Positions 1 to 11,740 of a DNA stretch of 64,000 nt are shown piece after piece. Position numbers and translations under genes: made by a program. The notes under the pieces are model-generated. The model was given only the letters and a program-made list of their open reading frames with translations, did no database searches and was not told the origin of the DNA. Every line of letters starts with the position of its first letter. Position 1 is the stretch's first letter. The stretch is from Cephalopachus bancanus. Taxonomy: Eukaryota; Chordata; Mammalia; Primates; Tarsiidae. Where the stretch lies: the NCBI GenBank assembly GCA_027257055.1, contig JAPVLO010000138.1:4340001-4404000 (forward strand), given 5' to 3'.

Positions 1-600
1 GCATGGATTTTCCAAAGCTTCCCTTAACCTACTTTCCGAATGTATCTCCTGCTGTTCACTTATAGCATCATTTTTGCTCAAATCACACTTATTTGTCATT
101 ATTTCCCCCATATGTCTTATACTTTCTTACCTCTTACCTTTTCTCCAGCAACTTTCCCAACCAGAATGCTTATGAAAGTCATTCTCATCCTTTAAGACTT
201 AAAATAAATCTTATTTATGTAGTTCCACAAATTAATTTTAAACCACAATAACCTCTTTATTGAAACTCTTAAAACCTGGAATACAGTTCTTCCCAAACTT
301 TTCATTCCATGATATATACAGAACACCGATAGAACCGAACAGCGCACTGAGGTGAACCCGCATGACTTTGCACAAGAATGAAGGCAAAGTCTACTGAAGC
401 AACAAGCCATCCATGGTGAATAATGGGACACAGTTGTAACCAGGCATGTCTGCAGAAGACAACTACATTCTATATCAGTTCTTGGACAATTTGTCAGGTG
501 CTGTCTTATACTATGACTTGTATCATTCCTCATTACTGGACGCTTTTTGTCTTATTTCCTGAACAGATCATACACTTTTGAAAAGTAGAATTGATGTCTT
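1..600. other. Unassigned AT-rich sequence
   Basis: No gene or repeat is recognised here. The part around 300-520 keeps a few CpGs and has a more mixed composition than its surroundings, but its minus-strand open frame (113 codons) resembles no protein family I know and is probably chance. Confidence 0.4.
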
Positions 601-607
601 ATAATTG

Positions 608-955
608 TATAGATTTATTTCCTTTAAATTATGGTAAAATAGACACTATAGGAAAATTGCCATTTGTACCATTTTTTGGGATACAGTTTAGTGGCATTAA
701 GAATATTCCCACTGTTGTGCAATCATCACCACCATCTATCTCCAGAACTTTTTTCATCTTTCCAAACTGAAACTCTACCACTAAGCAATAACTCTCTATT
801 CTTCTTGCCCCTTAATCCCTGGCATTCACTCATTCTGCCTTCTGTCTCTGTGACCTTGACTACCCTAAGTACCTCATATAAGTGGATTCATACAATATTT
901 GTCCATTTGTGACTGGTTTACTACACTTAGCATAATGTTTTCAAGGTTCACTTAT
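608..955 (-). mobile_element. Old LINE-1 (L1M) 3' UTR fragment
   Basis: The sequence runs like the antisense 3' UTR of ancient mammalian L1M elements: a block ending 'tggcattaagaatattccc', then 'gttgtgcaatcatcaccac', 'catctatctccagaac' and 'cttagcataatgttttcaag' in the expected order. It lacks coding sequence and is diverged, so it predates the primate radiation. The exact L1M subfamily is not assigned. The open frame across it (664-912) has no meaning. Confidence 0.75.
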
Positions 956-1840
956 AATTGTTTTTAAACAAGATAGTAATTAACATTTTTCACAACACCT
1001 TGAGGTTTCTCTATATATTATTTATTTTTCATGCTCCTCTTTAAGCGGCTCACATTTACTAGCAAGAATAACGTATGATAAGATTTTGTCTATGATTACA
1101 TTGGAAATTATGAATCATCTCTAAGTGCTATTGCATTTTATGTCTTTGATTTCCTAATAAACTCTTATTAAAAGGATCAATATAGTCATTTGTTTGAAGA
1201 AAGTTATGACTGACTTAGTTACTAGCTGACTTTAATGTATGGATTGTAGTTTATCACACAAAATCACATTGTTTTCAATTGACCTTAATAATTCAATTAC
1301 TTTAAATTATAGTGTCACATTGATAAGACCATGTCTTTTGATGGCTCTTGTTCTTTGGGTCTCCAATATATTTGTCAAAATTATTATTTCAAAAATCCAT
1401 AATTGTCCTCTAAATAATTGTTAGTACTTTGTAATTTTATATAAGCAAATTAAGCAAACTAAATTTCTTTAGTGTTCATTAAACAAACGGCCTTGTCGCC
1501 TGGGCAGAATCCCTTATATAAACTAATGAATAAATAATTTATTTTTAATATTAACATAAAGTAATTTTGAGACTAATAAAGACTTGTAAAAAATACTAAG
1601 AATTCTAAATTTAAACAATTTTTTTCTAGTGCTTACTTTGTTCCATATTTTGTGATTTCTGTTGCTCTATTTCATTTTATGATTCAATAATCTTCTACAA
1701 AAACAAAATTGTCAGTGATTTTGCTTACACAGTCCTGCAAGCAACCTAGATGAAATATATTGATGCAGAATGTCTTATTATCTTAAGGCTTATATTTCCT
1801 TCTTATAAATTTATTTTGAATATTTATTGGCTATTGTACC
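956..1840. other. AT-rich DNA, nothing recognised
   Basis: Strongly AT-rich with frequent stops in all frames. I see no repeat family, exon or structured element. It ends at the left copy of the Alu target-site duplication (1841-1854). Confidence 0.4.
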
Positions 1841-1854
1841 TGACATCATGACAT

Positions 1855-2156
1855 CTTTTTTTTTTTTTTTTTTTTTTTTGAGTTCGAGTTTCACTTTGTC
1901 GCCCAGACTGGAGTGCAGTGGCCGCTCCCGGCCACCGCAGCCTCAACCTGCTGGGCTCCGGCGATCCTTCCGCCTCAGCCTTCCAAGTAGCCAGAATTAC
2001 AGGCGCACGCTACCACACCCGGCTAATTTTTTAAAATTTTATTGTGGAGATGAGGTCTCGCCTGCCCAGGTGGGTCTCGAACCCACGGGCTCAGGCAATC
2101 CACTCACCTCAGCCTCCCAAAGGCGCGGGATTACAGGCTGAGCCACCGAGCCCAGC
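1855..2156 (-). mobile_element. Alu SINE, full length, with perfect target-site duplication
   Basis: An antisense dimeric Alu: a T-run (tail) to 1879, then 'tcgcccagactggagtgcag', a right arm, the middle T-rich linker near 2027-2043, and a left arm ending 'gagccaccgagcccagc'. A 14-bp repeat 'tgacatcatgacat' lies at 1841-1854 and 2157-2170, marking the insertion. It has the lemur-type linker rather than the human one. Little decay, so it is relatively young. Confidence 0.95.
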
Positions 2157-2290
2157 TGACATCATGACATTTAAAGCTGTGATCTGATTTCATAATGATA
2201 ATGGACTCTAAAAGGATTAAGCAAAAAGTATTAATTTACATTATATATAAATAAGTGTGTGGCATGATAAGTCATTTAATTAAAACATGT

Positions 2291-2449
2291 AGCCGGGTGT
2301 GGTAGCACATGCCTTTAGTTCCAGCTACTTGGAAGACTGAGATGAAAGGATCACCTGAACCCAGCAGGTCGAGGCTATGGTGGCCATGAGCGTGCCACTG
2401 TACTGTAGCCTGGGCAACACAGTGAGATTCTGGCTCCCAAAAAAAAAAA
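2291..2449 (+). mobile_element. Alu right-monomer fragment
   Basis: It starts at 'agccgggtgtggtagcacat' and covers only one Alu arm ('ccagctacttggaagactga' ... 'cactgtactgtagcctgggc'), ending in an A-run. It is either a 5'-truncated Alu or a free right monomer. I found no clear target-site duplication, so the two cannot be told apart. Confidence 0.85.
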
Positions 2450-2789
2450 GTTTATAATATCAAGCAACAATGATGGTGACTAAGATAATGCATTTATTTT
2501 CCAATTTCACATTGCTAACTCTCAAACTATACTAAAATTGAATCAATTTTTCTGCATAAGTTTTCTACTGATCTTAATTCTGCAATTGCTTTTATTTTTT
2601 TATTTTAAAGATGTGGGGTAGAATTCAGGGTTAGGTATAGAAATGTTCATTATACATGTACCCTTGTTGATGAGTCGTGCTTATCCCCCAGCAGATTCTC
2701 ACTACTGCCAATTCCGCCACTGCCCTCCCCTGGCCATTTCCCACTACTGCCAATCCTTTTCTTATAGTATTATGATTATTGTTCAAGAT

Positions 2790-5700
2790 CCACTTATAAG
2801 TGAGAACATGTGATACTCAGTTCTTTGTTTCTGTGATAGGTCACTCAGTGTTATAGATTCTAAGTCCATTCAGGTTGCTGTAAATTTCTTAATTTTGTCC
2901 TTCTTTATGACTGCACCTATATTCCATCATGTATATGTACAACATTTTTTTATCCAGTTCTCTTTCGATGGGCAACACAGTTGGTTTCATGTTTTTGCTA
3001 CTGTGGACAATTCTGCAATAAATATACGTATGCATGTATCCTTTTCATAAAGTGATTTGAGTTCCTTCGGGTATATTCCCAATAGAGGGATTGTAGGGTC
3101 GCATGGAAGGTTGATTTTTAGATCTTTTAAGAATCGCCAAACTGTTTTCCACAGAGGTTGTATTTCTTTACACTCCCACCAACAGTGTAGAAGTGTTTCC
3201 TTTTCATCACATCCTCTCTAGCATCTGTTGTTTTTTAAATTATTGATGATGACCATACTGACTGGAGTTAGGTGGTATCTCAGTGTGATTTTAATTAGCA
3301 TTTCTTTGATGGCTAATGAGGCTGAGCATTTTTTCATGTATCTGTTGGCTGCTCTTATGTCTTCTTTTGAGAAGTATCTAATCATATCTTTTGCCTACTT
3401 TGCAACGGGGCTATTTGTTTTTTTTCTTCTCGGCACATTTGAGTTCCTTGTAGATCCTAGATGTTAGGCCTTTGTCAGATATACAGTTGGCAAATATTTT
3501 TTCTCAGTCTGTGAGCTGTCTCCCTGCTCTCTTGATTTCTTTGGCTTTGCAGAAGCTTGTCAGTTTGATGAGGTCTCACTTGTCTATCTTATCTCTTATG
3601 GCATGGGCACTTACGGTTTTGATCAGGAATTGGTTGCCAGTTCTAATTTCCATAAGGGAGTCTTCTGCATTTTCTAAGAATCTTATAGTTTGAGGTTTTA
3701 CGTTTAGTTCTTCGATCCATTTAGAGTTGATTTTTGTGTTTGGTAATAGGTAGAGGTCTTGTTTTAATCTTCTGCATGTGGTCAGTAGGTTTTCCCAGCA
3801 CCATTTATTGAGTAGTTTCTCTTCTCTCCAGTGGTTGGTGGTGGAGGCTTTGTCAAAGATGAACTAGTTGAGAAATTGAGGTTTTGCTTCTGGAATTTCT
3901 ATCCTGTTCCATTGGTCTATCTGCCTGTTCTTATACCAATACCAGGCTGTTTTGATTATTGTAGCTTTATAGTAAAGTTTAAAGTCTGAGAGTGTGATAC
4001 CTCCTGCTTTGTTTTTTGGTTGTTTGTTTGTTTTGTTTTTGCTGAGGATTGTTTTGGCTATTCATGGTCATTTATGTTTCCATATGAATTCCTGTATTGT
4101 CTTTTCCAGGTCTGAGGTAAATGCTACTGGTAATTTAATGAATATTGTCTTAAATCTGTAGATTGCCTTGGGTAGGATGGACATCTTAACAATATTGATT
4201 CTTCCAATCCATGAAGATGGAATATTTTTCCATTTCTTTGAGTCATCTTTGATTTCTCTGAGCAGGGTTTTGGAGTTTTCATTATAAAGGTCGTTTGTGT
4301 CTCGGGTTAGGAAAATGCCAAGGTATTTCATTTTTTTGGTGACTATTGTGAATGGGATTGTGCTTTTTATTTGGGTTTCTGTTTGTTTATTGTTGGTGTG
4401 TAAAAATGCAACATTTATTTTATACCCTGAGACTTTGCCAAAGTTCTTTATCAGTGCAAAGAGGTTTTTGACAGATTCTCTTGGGTTTTTGAGGTATAGA
4501 ATCATGTCGTCTACAAAGAAGATAACTTGACTTCTTCTTTTCCTATTTGGATACCCCTGATCTCCTCTTGTCTGATTGCTCTAGCTAGGGCTTCCTACAC
4601 CATGTTGAAAAGGAGGGGTGAAAGTGAGTATTCTTGTCTTGTTTTGGTTTTCAGGGGAAATGGTTTCAATTTCTGTGTGCTTAGCAGTATGCTGGCTGTG
4701 GATTTCTCACTGATGGCTCTTACTGTTTTGAGGTATGTTCCATCTATTCCTAGATGTTGCAGGATTTTTATCAAGAAGGGGTGCTGAATTTTATCAAAAG
4801 CTTTTTCTGTGTCTAATGATGTAATAATGTGATTTTTGTTTTTATATCTGTTTATGTATTTAATTACGTTTATGGTCTTGCGAATGTTGACCCAGCCCTG
4901 CATCCTGGGGATGAAGCCAACTTGGTTTTGGTGGATGATTTTTGAGATGTGTTGTTGAATCCAGTGTGCTAGGATCTTGCTGAGAATTTTAACATCTATG
5001 TTCACCAAGAATATTGGCCTGTAGTTCTTTTTCTTTGTTGGAATTTTTCCCAGATTAGGTATCAATGTGATGTTAGCTTCATAAAATGATTTAAGGAGAG
5101 ATCCATCTTTCTCAATTGCCTGGAATACTTTTGATACTATTGGTATCAGTTCCTCCTTATATGTTTTGTAGAATTCTGCTGGAAAATCATCTGGTCTGGG
5201 ACTTCTTTTTGTAGGTAGTTTTCTTATGGCATAGTCAATTTCCTGGCTTGTTGTTGATCTGCTTAGGGTCTTGATTTCTTCTTGTTTCAACCTGAGGAGG
5301 TTGTGTGATATCAGAATGTCCTCCATTTCTTTTAAGTTTTGAGTTTGTTCCCATACAAATGTACATAGTAGTCTCTGATGATTTTTTGAATTTCTTTGGG
5401 GGTAATTGAGACTTGATCTTTTGCATTTCTGATTGTATTTATTTGGGCTTTTCCTCTCTTTTTTCATGGTCAGTCTAGATAGGGGTTCATCAATCTTGTT
5501 TATCCTTTCAAAGAACCAACTTTTTGTATTATCTTTTTGTCTTCTATGTCCTGAATTTGGACTTTTATTTTGGTGATCTGGGTTCTTCTGCTGAAGTTAA
5601 GATTTTGGTGGTCTTGCTTTTCCAGCTCCCTTAGGTGATTTGTTAGGCTGTTAACTTGTGATCTTTCCATTTTCTTCATGTGTGTTCATAGAGATATGAA

Positions 5701-6960
5701 TTCCCATCTTAGTACTGTTTTCATGTCATTACAGAGATTTTGGTAAGATGTTTCTCTTTTTTCATTTGTTTCCAGATGTCTTTTAATCTCTGTTTTGATT
5801 TCCATGTTGATCCAGGAGTTGTTTAGCATCATTCTGTTTAGTGTCCATGTCTTTGTGGATTCAGGGGGAACTTTGTTGGTGTTGATATTGATTTTTATTC
5901 CACTGTGATCTAAGAAGGTGCATGGCAGTATTTCAATCTTATGGATTTTGTTTATGCTTGATTTATGACCAAAGATGTGGTTGATCTTAAGGACATTTCA
6001 TGTATGATGAGTAGAATGTATATTCCATGGTTTTTAGGTGGCATGTTCTGTAGGTATCAATTAAGTCCATTTGGTCATGTGTCACACTGAGGTTCCAGAT
6101 ATTCTTGTTGATTTTTCATTTGGATGATCCGTCTAGGGTTGTGAGTCAGATATTCAAGTCCCCAGCTATGATAGTATGAAAGTCAATATCTTTTTTGAGT
6201 TGGAGTCTCACTCTGTCACCCAGACTGGAGTGCAGTGGCCGCTCCCGGCCACCACAGCCTCGCCCCTGCTGGGCTCTGGCAATCCTTCCACCTCAGCCTT
6301 CCAAGTAGCTAGAACTACAGGTGCGCGCTGCCACGCCCGGCTGATTTTTTTTTTTTTTTTGATTTATTGTAGAGATGAGGTTTCGCTGCCCAGGCCGGTC
6401 GCGAACCCGCAGGCTCAGGCAATTCACTCACCTCAGCCTCCCAAAGGCGCGGGATTACAGGCTGAGCCACCGAGCCCGGCTAATATCTTTTTTAAATTTA
6501 CCTGGAAGGTGCTTTATGAATGTTGTTGCTCCCTTGTTGGGTGCATATATGTTTAGGATGAATATTTCTTGTTGATGGTTTGAACCTTTTATCATTATAT
6601 AGTTACGTTCTGTATCTTTTTAATTTTTGATAGCTTAAAGGGTATTTGTCTAATATTAAGATCATGACTTCTGCTTTCTTTTGTATTCCATTTGCCTGAA
6701 ATTTTGTTTCCCATCCTCTGACTGTGAGTCTGTGAGTGTCCTTTCTGGTGAGATGAGTCTTTTGGAGACAGTACATTGTTGCTTCATGATATTTTATTCA
6801 TTTTTCCATTCTATGTCTTTTCAGCGGTGCATTTAGTCCACTTGCATTCAGGCTAATTATTGAGATGTGAGAGTTTATCCCTGTCATGAGGTCCTCTTAT
6901 AGAGTTTGTTGTTGTTGCTGCTGTTTGTTTGCTGTCTCTCTTTTGATTTTTGGGTTGATT
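2790..6960 (-). pseudogene. LINE-1 ORF2 remnant (endonuclease, reverse transcriptase)
   Basis: In L1, ORF2 encodes the endonuclease and reverse transcriptase that copy L1 RNA into the genome at nicked T-rich sites. Here the frame is in pieces: 5467-4595 carries the thumb-side linker and RT core (the 'LPTKRSP' and '[20 protein letters not shown]' blocks) and 4505-4068 carries the region just after the active site. The active-site motif itself can be read at 4517-4506 as F-V-D-D in a different frame from the upstream RT piece, so a base was lost just before it. The normal alanine is replaced by valine. The endonuclease part lies at about 6000-6960, split by an Alu. The cysteine-rich C terminus (3693-2830) is heavily shifted. 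Dead as a gene. Confidence 0.9.
6197..6481 (-). mobile_element. Young lemur-type Alu inserted in L1 ORF2
   Basis: A full-length antisense Alu with linker T-run at 6347-6360 and left arm ending 'gagccaccgagcccggc'. The 12-bp repeat 'aatatctttttt' occurs at 6185-6196 and 6482-6493. It splits the endonuclease region of the surrounding L1, so it is younger than that L1. CpG sites in its arms ('cccggc', 'aaggcgcggga') are largely intact, which supports a recent date. Confidence 0.95.
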
Positions 6961-7044
6961 CATGTGTGTTTTCAATCTTTTCCCTGCATTCTTGGGAAGG
7001 ATGTTGTCATTCTTTTTTTCCTTTCTTCTGCATTTAATACTTTC

Positions 7045-7295
7045 CCTTTTTGTAAATAAAGATGTGGGGTACAGTTCAGGGTTAGTTATACAAGTGTTGA
7101 TTATGCAGGTACCCTTGTTGATGAGGTACTCCCCTCCCTCCCCTAGAAGTTTCCCTCGACTGCCAATCCCATCCGCCTCCCTTGACAGTTCCCCACTACT
7201 GCCAATCCCTTTCTTATAGTATTATAATTGCTCAAGGTTCACTTATGAGAGAGAACATATGGTACTATGTTCTTTGTTTCTGTGATAGATCACTG
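7045..7295 (-). mobile_element. Short LINE-1 3' end nested inside the larger L1
   Basis: This block repeats the L1 3' UTR seen at 2593-2850 ('aaagatgtggggta', 'acccttgttgatga', 'ccactactgccaatccctt', 'ctttgtttctgtgatag'). It lies where the host L1 passes from ORF2 to ORF1, so it is a separate, strongly 5'-truncated insertion. Flanks 'tttaatactttc' (7033-7044) and 'tttaatattttc' (7296-7307) match at 11 of 12 bases and look like its target-site duplication. Same orientation as the host. Confidence 0.8.
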
Positions 7296-7307
7296 TTTAA
7301 TATTTTC

Positions 7308-8320
7308 TTAAGAGTTTTTTCTTGAGCTGGTCTGGAGAAAGAGTAAGCTCTTAGGCATTGAATGTCTGGGAAGAATTTGTATTCTCCATTACTGATGAAG
7401 CTGAACTTAGCTGGGTAGGTAATTCTTGGCTGAAATTGTTTATCTTTGAGAACTTTAAAAATTGGGCTCTGCTCTCCTAGCCTGAAGGGCTTTTGTAGAT
7501 AAGTCAGCAGCTATTCTAGTTGGTCTTCCCCAGTAGGTAGTCTGATCTTTTTCTCTTGCTGCCTTTAGGATTTTTTTCTTTTATACCTACTTTGTGTAGG
7601 TGAATTACTATGTGTCTAGGAGTTGGTCTTCTCATTTGTTGTCTTTTAGGGGTTCTCTGAATCTCTTGTGTTTAAATGGTCATGTTGCTGATGAGATGAG
7701 GGAAATTTTCTGGGATAATTTCATGGAATATTTGTTCCAGGGTGGTCTCTGTCTCTCTTTTTGCCTCAGGAATTCCAATTAATCTTAGGTTTGGCCTCTT
7801 GAAATAATCGCTTATGTCTTAGAGGTTTTATTCTGTCTTTTAAAGGTTATCTTCTATGTTTTTAATAGTTTAGATTAGTTCCATACTTTGGTCCTCAAGC
7901 TCTGAGATTCTTTCTTCTGCTTGGTTAATTCTGCTTTCCATGCTTATCAGTTTGATATTTATTTAATTCACTGTGCTCTTTATTGCTATTATCTCAGTTA
8001 TCAACTCCTCTATTATTTCCTCTTGTCTCTCCTCAATTCTATTTATTCACTCTATTAATGTATTGATATCTGGGTTTGTAGTTTGAGACCAGTCATTGTA
8101 GGGGCTCTTCATTGTTTGCATTCCAAAGTCTGTATTCTCAGTGGCTGACCTCCAGGGGTCTGTGTAAGCCCTATATTCTTCCTTTGATTTTTCTTCATTT
8201 GTGTAGATTTTCCACCTCCTTTTTTAAAACTTCTTCTTTAATTCTGTTGTTCAGGGATGGGGAAGTAGCTTTTACTTCTGTTTGCTCAATCACCTAGTCT
8301 TCCTTATTTGGTTCCTTGGA
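7308..8320 (-). pseudogene. LINE-1 ORF1 remnant
   Basis: L1 ORF1 encodes the RNA-binding trimeric chaperone that coats L1 RNA. On the minus strand, 7460-7310 translates to pieces resembling the C-terminal domain (a run like 'NFSQELPTQLS' with shifts, then the PA-K/LSFISN-type block and the final lysine- and leucine-rich helix). The part from about 8060 to 7850 is lysine/glutamate-rich, as expected for the coiled coil. No single frame spans it; stops and shifts are frequent. The assignment rests on order within the L1 and resemblance to the family, so boundaries are approximate. Confidence 0.7.
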
Positions 8321-8329
8321 GCTGGACTA

Positions 8330-9585
8330 TGGTGGGAAACCATACCTTTTGCAGTTTTGAGATTTAACTGAGGGTAGAGCTGTGATTCAGAAACTATCTG
8401 CAGATCTCCCTATCCACTGACCAGTGTGGGATCCCTGGAACCCACTTCCCACGGCCTTACAATTTTTCCATGCAGTGGGGATATGAGTTTGCCCCTTGTA
8501 AGCAAAATGAAGTAAGAAAAAGGAAAAGAATGGAAAAGGGAAGGAAGGAGATGAGAGGAAGGTGGAGAGAGAGAAGAAGAGGGAAAACAGACAAGCACAC
8601 CAACTAACAAATGAAAAGAGACACAAAGACAGAAAATATTTTTTTAAAACATACAATCACATAAACTCACAAACTGACAACCCTCCATTGATGTTCTCCT
8701 CCTCAAAAATATCCATAAACAAACAGGAAGTTTTTTTAAAAAGCAATAAAATGACAGAAAATGTAATCAAAAACAGAAAGAAAGAGAGAACAAAAACCGA
8801 AAAGAAAAAAAAAAAAGGCAAACCAAACAAACAGGTAAACAAAAAAGCAAAAAAGTCAAAACTCATTTGAGGTCATTCCTGTAAGTCCAAATTCCTTTCA
8901 TCTCTGCTCTCAGTACAGGCTGACAGGGTTGCTCTCACCGTGGGTTGGATGCCCCAGGCCTACTGTGGGAGGAGAGTGGATCAGATCTGGACTTACCTGG
9001 CTCGCTGCCTGTCAAGTCTCCCACTCAGATCTGACCTGTGTTTGATCTAGCATGGGGGAGGGGCTTATGTCTCTCTGTGTTTGATGGGATTACCTCTATG
9101 TCCCAAGTTGGAGGCTGAGTGGAGCTGGGTAGGGCAATACAGGTCTCTGCCTGGTCCTGAGACAGAGAAAATGGCTCCCACCAGCATTTTCTCACCAGTG
9201 GTAGGATTTCTTGCCAGTTCTCTCCATCTCTCTCTACAGATTCCAGGCTTATAATGCCCTATGAGCTCTGACACAGGTGATAGTGTGGGTGGGTACCAGG
9301 TGGTAAGGATCAGCTGCTTTCTGCTGCCTCATCTCAGGAGAGCCTAAAAAATAGTAGATGATCCCATGCACTGGTGGCTTCAATCTCAGGGTAGTGGGGG
9401 GGTGTAGTCACCTCCAGAGGAGAGCCCCAGGTGCATTAACCCAAGTATCCCCTCAGACAGACTTTCATTCACCCACCAGCACACACCCACTCACACAGAG
9501 AGTCTTTATGGACACTAACTTTTGCAGAGACGCTCACGGTCTGACCTGTTCCATCACTATCTTGCTAGAAGTCCTCCAAATTCCA
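8330..9585 (-). promoter_or_regulatory. LINE-1 5' UTR (relic internal promoter)
   Basis: The stretch upstream of ORF1 is much richer in G and C at 8900-9585 than its surroundings. Read on the minus strand it begins near 9585 with 'gcaagatagtgatggaacag', a start typical of L1 5' ends, so this copy was inserted with its promoter region. The ORF1-proximal half (8506-8870) is strongly asymmetric, with purines on the plus strand. I cannot map individual transcription factor sites with confidence. Activity today is doubtful because of age. Confidence 0.65.
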
Positions 9586-9599
9586 TAATTGTTGATGAG

Positions 9600-10165
9600 G
9601 GCTTTTCTGAATAAAATAAAATATAAGAACAGGTATGAAAAAATATTCTAGTACTAGTTTTCAACAGAAAATCTAAAGTTGATATTGCCAATTTGTTACA
9701 CAGGATGAAAGACTTCAGCTTTATCTTCAGGAATAACTCTTCTATTAACAGGTAATATGCTGTTATTCCTTATTGCTAAACTTCAGAGATCATTTTTTTT
9801 CATGTCACAATATAAAATATAACTGCACATAATGCAAACATTGTTAGTATATTTCTCAAATGGGTAACATGATGAAGTCTGAATAAGTTGTAATTCATCA
9901 GTTGTAATAAGTTGTATTCATATTCTAATCCATTCAAGAAACAAACTACATGATTTATGTAAAGATCCATATTTTTATACCCTTTTTTCCAACCCAGGCC
10001 TTATTTGCTGTGTCATTGATCAGAAGACAAGTTACTCTCTACAAAGTATAAATGTTTTACTATAAATTTAAATGACTATACTAGTAGAGTGTTAGTGAAA
10101 ATTCCATTAAAAATAAGGTAAGCTACTGCCAAATATGAAATAATCTGACACTGAAAAGCCCAGTT
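9600..10165. other. Unassigned AT-rich DNA
   Basis: Nothing recognised. Two short near-copies of 'gtaataagttgtatt' around 9890-9920 form a small local duplication. Confidence 0.35.
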
Positions 10166-10176
10166 TAAAGCATCAG

Positions 10177-10318
10177 GGGGCAGGATTGGCAGTAGTGGGA
10201 AACTGCCAGGGGAAGGGGGCACACCTCTTCAACAAGGGTTCTTGCAAAATGATCATTTGTATACCTAACCCTGAATTGTACCCCACACCTTTAAAATAAA
10301 AAAATTTAAGAAATAAAA
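10177..10318 (+). mobile_element. LINE-1 3' end fragment
   Basis: The block 'gggggcaggattggcagtag', then 'cacacctcttcaacaag' and 'cctaaccctgaattgtaccc' with an A-rich tail is the sense form of the same L1 3' UTR seen at 2593 and 18031. Possible flanking repeats are 'ttaaagcatca' (about 10166) and a similar 'ttaagtatca' after the tail. Strongly 5'-truncated. Confidence 0.85.
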
Positions 10319-10329
10319 AATTAAGTATC

Positions 10330-11095
10330 AAGGTAAAGGTATGTTGTTCTCAGAAGTTTACTAGAAAGTTGCTGTCATTCTCAAGAGTGTTTATGAAGCT
10401 TTCACCTCTTGTTTTAGTCATTAGTAACAAAGCAAAGGGTCCTCCATGGGAAGTGGAAAATTCCTGAGAATCTCAGGTCTGCAGTTTTTGGCTACATTTG
10501 ATTTATCCTTCTTTTGTGTCTTTCAAATCTTAAAGTTGATCCCTTTCATTGGCAAACTAGACTTGAGTCAAGCAAAGGAGACACTTCTAGGAAATATAGT
10601 TCCTAGCAATGCAGAGGAGACTAGTAAAAGGATAGTGATGATGTCACACTGAAAACTGATACTCAGACAATTCATCTTTGGTGTATATTTCCTTTTCATG
10701 TTTAAATTTTGAATAATCTTTAGGCTGATGTGATATGACTATTCACATAACCAGAGGCATACTCATCCTCTCCTCAAAAGAGAAGACACAAAATCTAATA
10801 AGCCATTCATACATCTCAGTGTAAAATTAATTTGTCTTCTAGATCAGTTACAAAGCTATTCATATATCCATTTAAGGATTTGTGGCTATCCAAATATTTA
10901 TAACTGAAACACTGAAACATCAGACTAAATATTAAAATATTAATGTGTTTACATTCAATACAAGGAAAGAAAAAATGCAAAAATTGGTTAGTATATGCAA
11001 ATATATAAATATCAAATCAAATTATGTATAATACAAGCACATTCATGTAACTGGATACATGGCCAAGGATGATATCTAAAACTTCTTTCTTCCAG
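10330..11095. other. Unassigned AT-rich DNA
   Basis: No repeat family or exon recognised. A 68-codon frame at 10446-10652 has no recognisable domain, and I judge it to be chance. Confidence 0.35.
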
Positions 11096-11099
11096 TAAC

Positions 11100-11740
11100 T
11101 ATTTCATGATCACTGGCTTTAGCCAGCATCTTAGCATATCAGAAACTTTTACCTGACGTGGTAATGAAAGCCTTTATGCCTGAAGGATTTGTATTATTAG
11201 TGGCCCGTCTGAGTTGAGTTCCAGTAGTATGCATTAGCTTTTACTGTTGGACATGAGACTCGCCATATTGGCCCTCATTATGTATTTGTAGCTCTCAATT
11301 TACTCTCCTGCTAAAATCGTAAGCTTTCTGTTTGCCTATGGACTCAATAACATAAAAGACTAGCATGACTGAAAGACAGATGACCATCTCGGCTCTCTGT
11401 TCAATTGAACCTTCATTGTTCCCCCTGGTGAAAATGTTCCCGTGGTGAGGAAAGCCAAGGAGGCAGGGACGGACTGCCAAGGAGGGCAGCTTGGCATACA
11501 TAGCATAAACTATCTTATCCATCATTGAAGGCCCGCTCTGCATCTTGTTGTTGGGTGTTCAATCTGTTTGTGCCTTTATGAAAGGTCCATCCTGATGCTA
11601 TTTCCCTAGAACTTGGCAGCAATTTTGTTTCTCCCAGCCTCTTAATATCCATCCAAGCCATGAGCCACTGCCCATGAAACTATGTAGATACGTGTCTTTC
11701 ACCATTTCACTAGAAGTAAAGACTCAAATGTAATGTTTAA
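11100..11740 (-). mobile_element. Possible ERVL-like internal fragment
   Basis: The stretch 'gccatgagccactgcccatg' near 11658 and the sequence after it resemble the antisense pol region of ancient ERVL endogenous retroviruses. The same region is better preserved at 26270-28560. The 5' part (11100-11600) is less clear. All frames are full of stops and no protein domain can be read. It may belong together with the MLT1 LTR that follows at 12177, but this is inference. Confidence 0.35.

Larger units (their letters stand above)
2593..9585 (-). mobile_element. Nearly full-length LINE-1, minus strand, interrupted twice
   Basis: Read on the minus strand, this holds in order a 5' UTR (about 9585-8330), ORF1 remnant (8320-7308), ORF2 remnant (6960-2790) and a 3' UTR with tail (2790-2593). 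Subtracting an Alu (about 6197-6481) and a nested L1 3' end (7045-7295) leaves roughly 6.4 kb, the usual L1 size. Possible degraded target-site duplications are 'aattctgcaattgct' near 2577 and 'aattccataattgtt' near 9578 (11 of 15 matching). Both reading frames are broken by stops and shifts, so this copy cannot make its proteins. It is of the same lineage as the plus-strand L1 at 14838 but more decayed. Confidence 0.9.

Noticed and set aside
192..533. 113-codon minus-strand frame as a gene
   Set aside because: Cysteine- and serine-rich chance-like translation, with no domain or supporting signals.
8562..8870. Lysine-rich 102-codon frame
   Set aside because: It lies antisense in an L1 5' UTR purine tract; its composition follows from the A/G-rich strand.
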